Shown here: positions 63,946-64,000 of the stretch, in pieces
Position numbering within the stretch: the stretch's first letter is position 1
Layout of the letters: each line of letters starts with the position of its first letter
NCBI GenBank assembly: GCA_024234215.1
Contig: JACKOQ010000001.1
Span: 310,001-374,000 of the forward strand
Source: Pseudomonadales bacterium
Lineage (GTDB): Bacteria > Pseudomonadota > Gammaproteobacteria > Pseudomonadales > UBA5862
Direction of reading: 5' to 3'
Length of the DNA stretch: 64,000 nucleotides
Notes under the pieces: generated by a model
What the model was told of the DNA's origin: nothing
The model's input: only the letters and a program-made list of their open reading frames with translations
Databases searched by the model: none
Made by a program: the position numbers and the translations under genes

Positions 63946-64000
63946 GCAGCGATCCAGAAGACCGCGGCGAAGAGGGCACCGACCAGCAGGCTGGTGCGAT
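63942..64000 (-). CDS. Partial C-terminus of a membrane protein, candidate UbiA-type phosphoribosyltransferase
   Basis: Only the last 18 codons are in the window: RTSLLVGALFAAVFWIAA and a TGA that overlaps the dprE1 ATG. The segment is a membrane helix. In mycobacteria and in arabinan-making Pseudomonas the enzyme supplying polyprenylphospho-ribose is a UbiA-family membrane protein, so this is the expected gene at this place. The identity is a prediction from context alone. Confidence 0.4.
   Translation of the reverse strand, partial: RTSLLVGALFAAVFWIAA

Overview
This is a GC-rich chromosomal segment from a gammaproteobacterium. The best markers are the unbroken block aspS-yebC-ruvCAB-ybgC-tolQRAB-pal-cpoB-queE-queC, the FabA/FabB pair with a FabY-type initiating ketosynthase (known from Pseudomonas), the prkA-yeaH-spoVR operon, a RegB/RegA (RoxS/RoxR) redox two-component pair, and an AspRS with residues typical of the non-discriminating enzyme. 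A PrsT-like TPR lipoprotein and a probable secreted partner suggest a PEP-CTERM/exosortase (EPS-making) lifestyle. I see no rRNA, tRNA, CRISPR array, transposase or phage gene.

Layout. 0-3.7 kb: a partial secreted protein (GTG start) and the PrsT-like lipoprotein, minus strand. 3.9-5.7 kb: fabA-fabB. 5.8-7.5 kb: moaB-moeA (molybdenum cofactor). 7.6-8.4 kb: an OmpW-like porin behind an FNR-type box, with an apparent frameshift at its start. 8.4-15.0 kb: a tightly coupled seven-gene catabolic operon (MmgE/PrpD, MaoC, acyl-CoA dehydrogenase, second MaoC, CaiB/BaiF CoA-transferase, malyl-CoA-lyase-like protein, SDR) that reads as a pathway for a C5 branched dicarboxylate. 15-17.5 kb: GNAT, regB-regA. 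17.5-22.3 kb: prkA-yeaH-spoVR. 22.8-28.1 kb: prfB (with +1 frameshift)-lysS-ung, then tesB and a quinone oxidoreductase. 28.3-35.5 kb: fabY, a DUF1302 outer-membrane protein and two DUF1329 genes that share a 946-bp identical core. 35.5-39.8 kb: selO, glutathione peroxidase, thiolase, HU-like protein. 40.1-52.0 kb: the conserved fmdB...queC block. 52-56 kb: a Gld-type ABC system. 56.4 kb: a GST.

57.1-64 kb changes character. A visibly AT-richer stretch (565-aa membrane protein, a broken membrane-protein gene, GtrA) abuts a minus-strand set that matches the mycobacterial decaprenyl-phosphoryl-arabinose machinery: DprE1 oxidase, DprE2 reductase, GtrA, a 659-aa GT-C-like membrane protein, and the last codons of an upstream membrane protein where a UbiA-type phosphoribosyltransferase would be expected. 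This candidate lipid-linked D-arabinofuranose system and the CoA-ester operon at 8.5-15 kb are the two most interesting loci.
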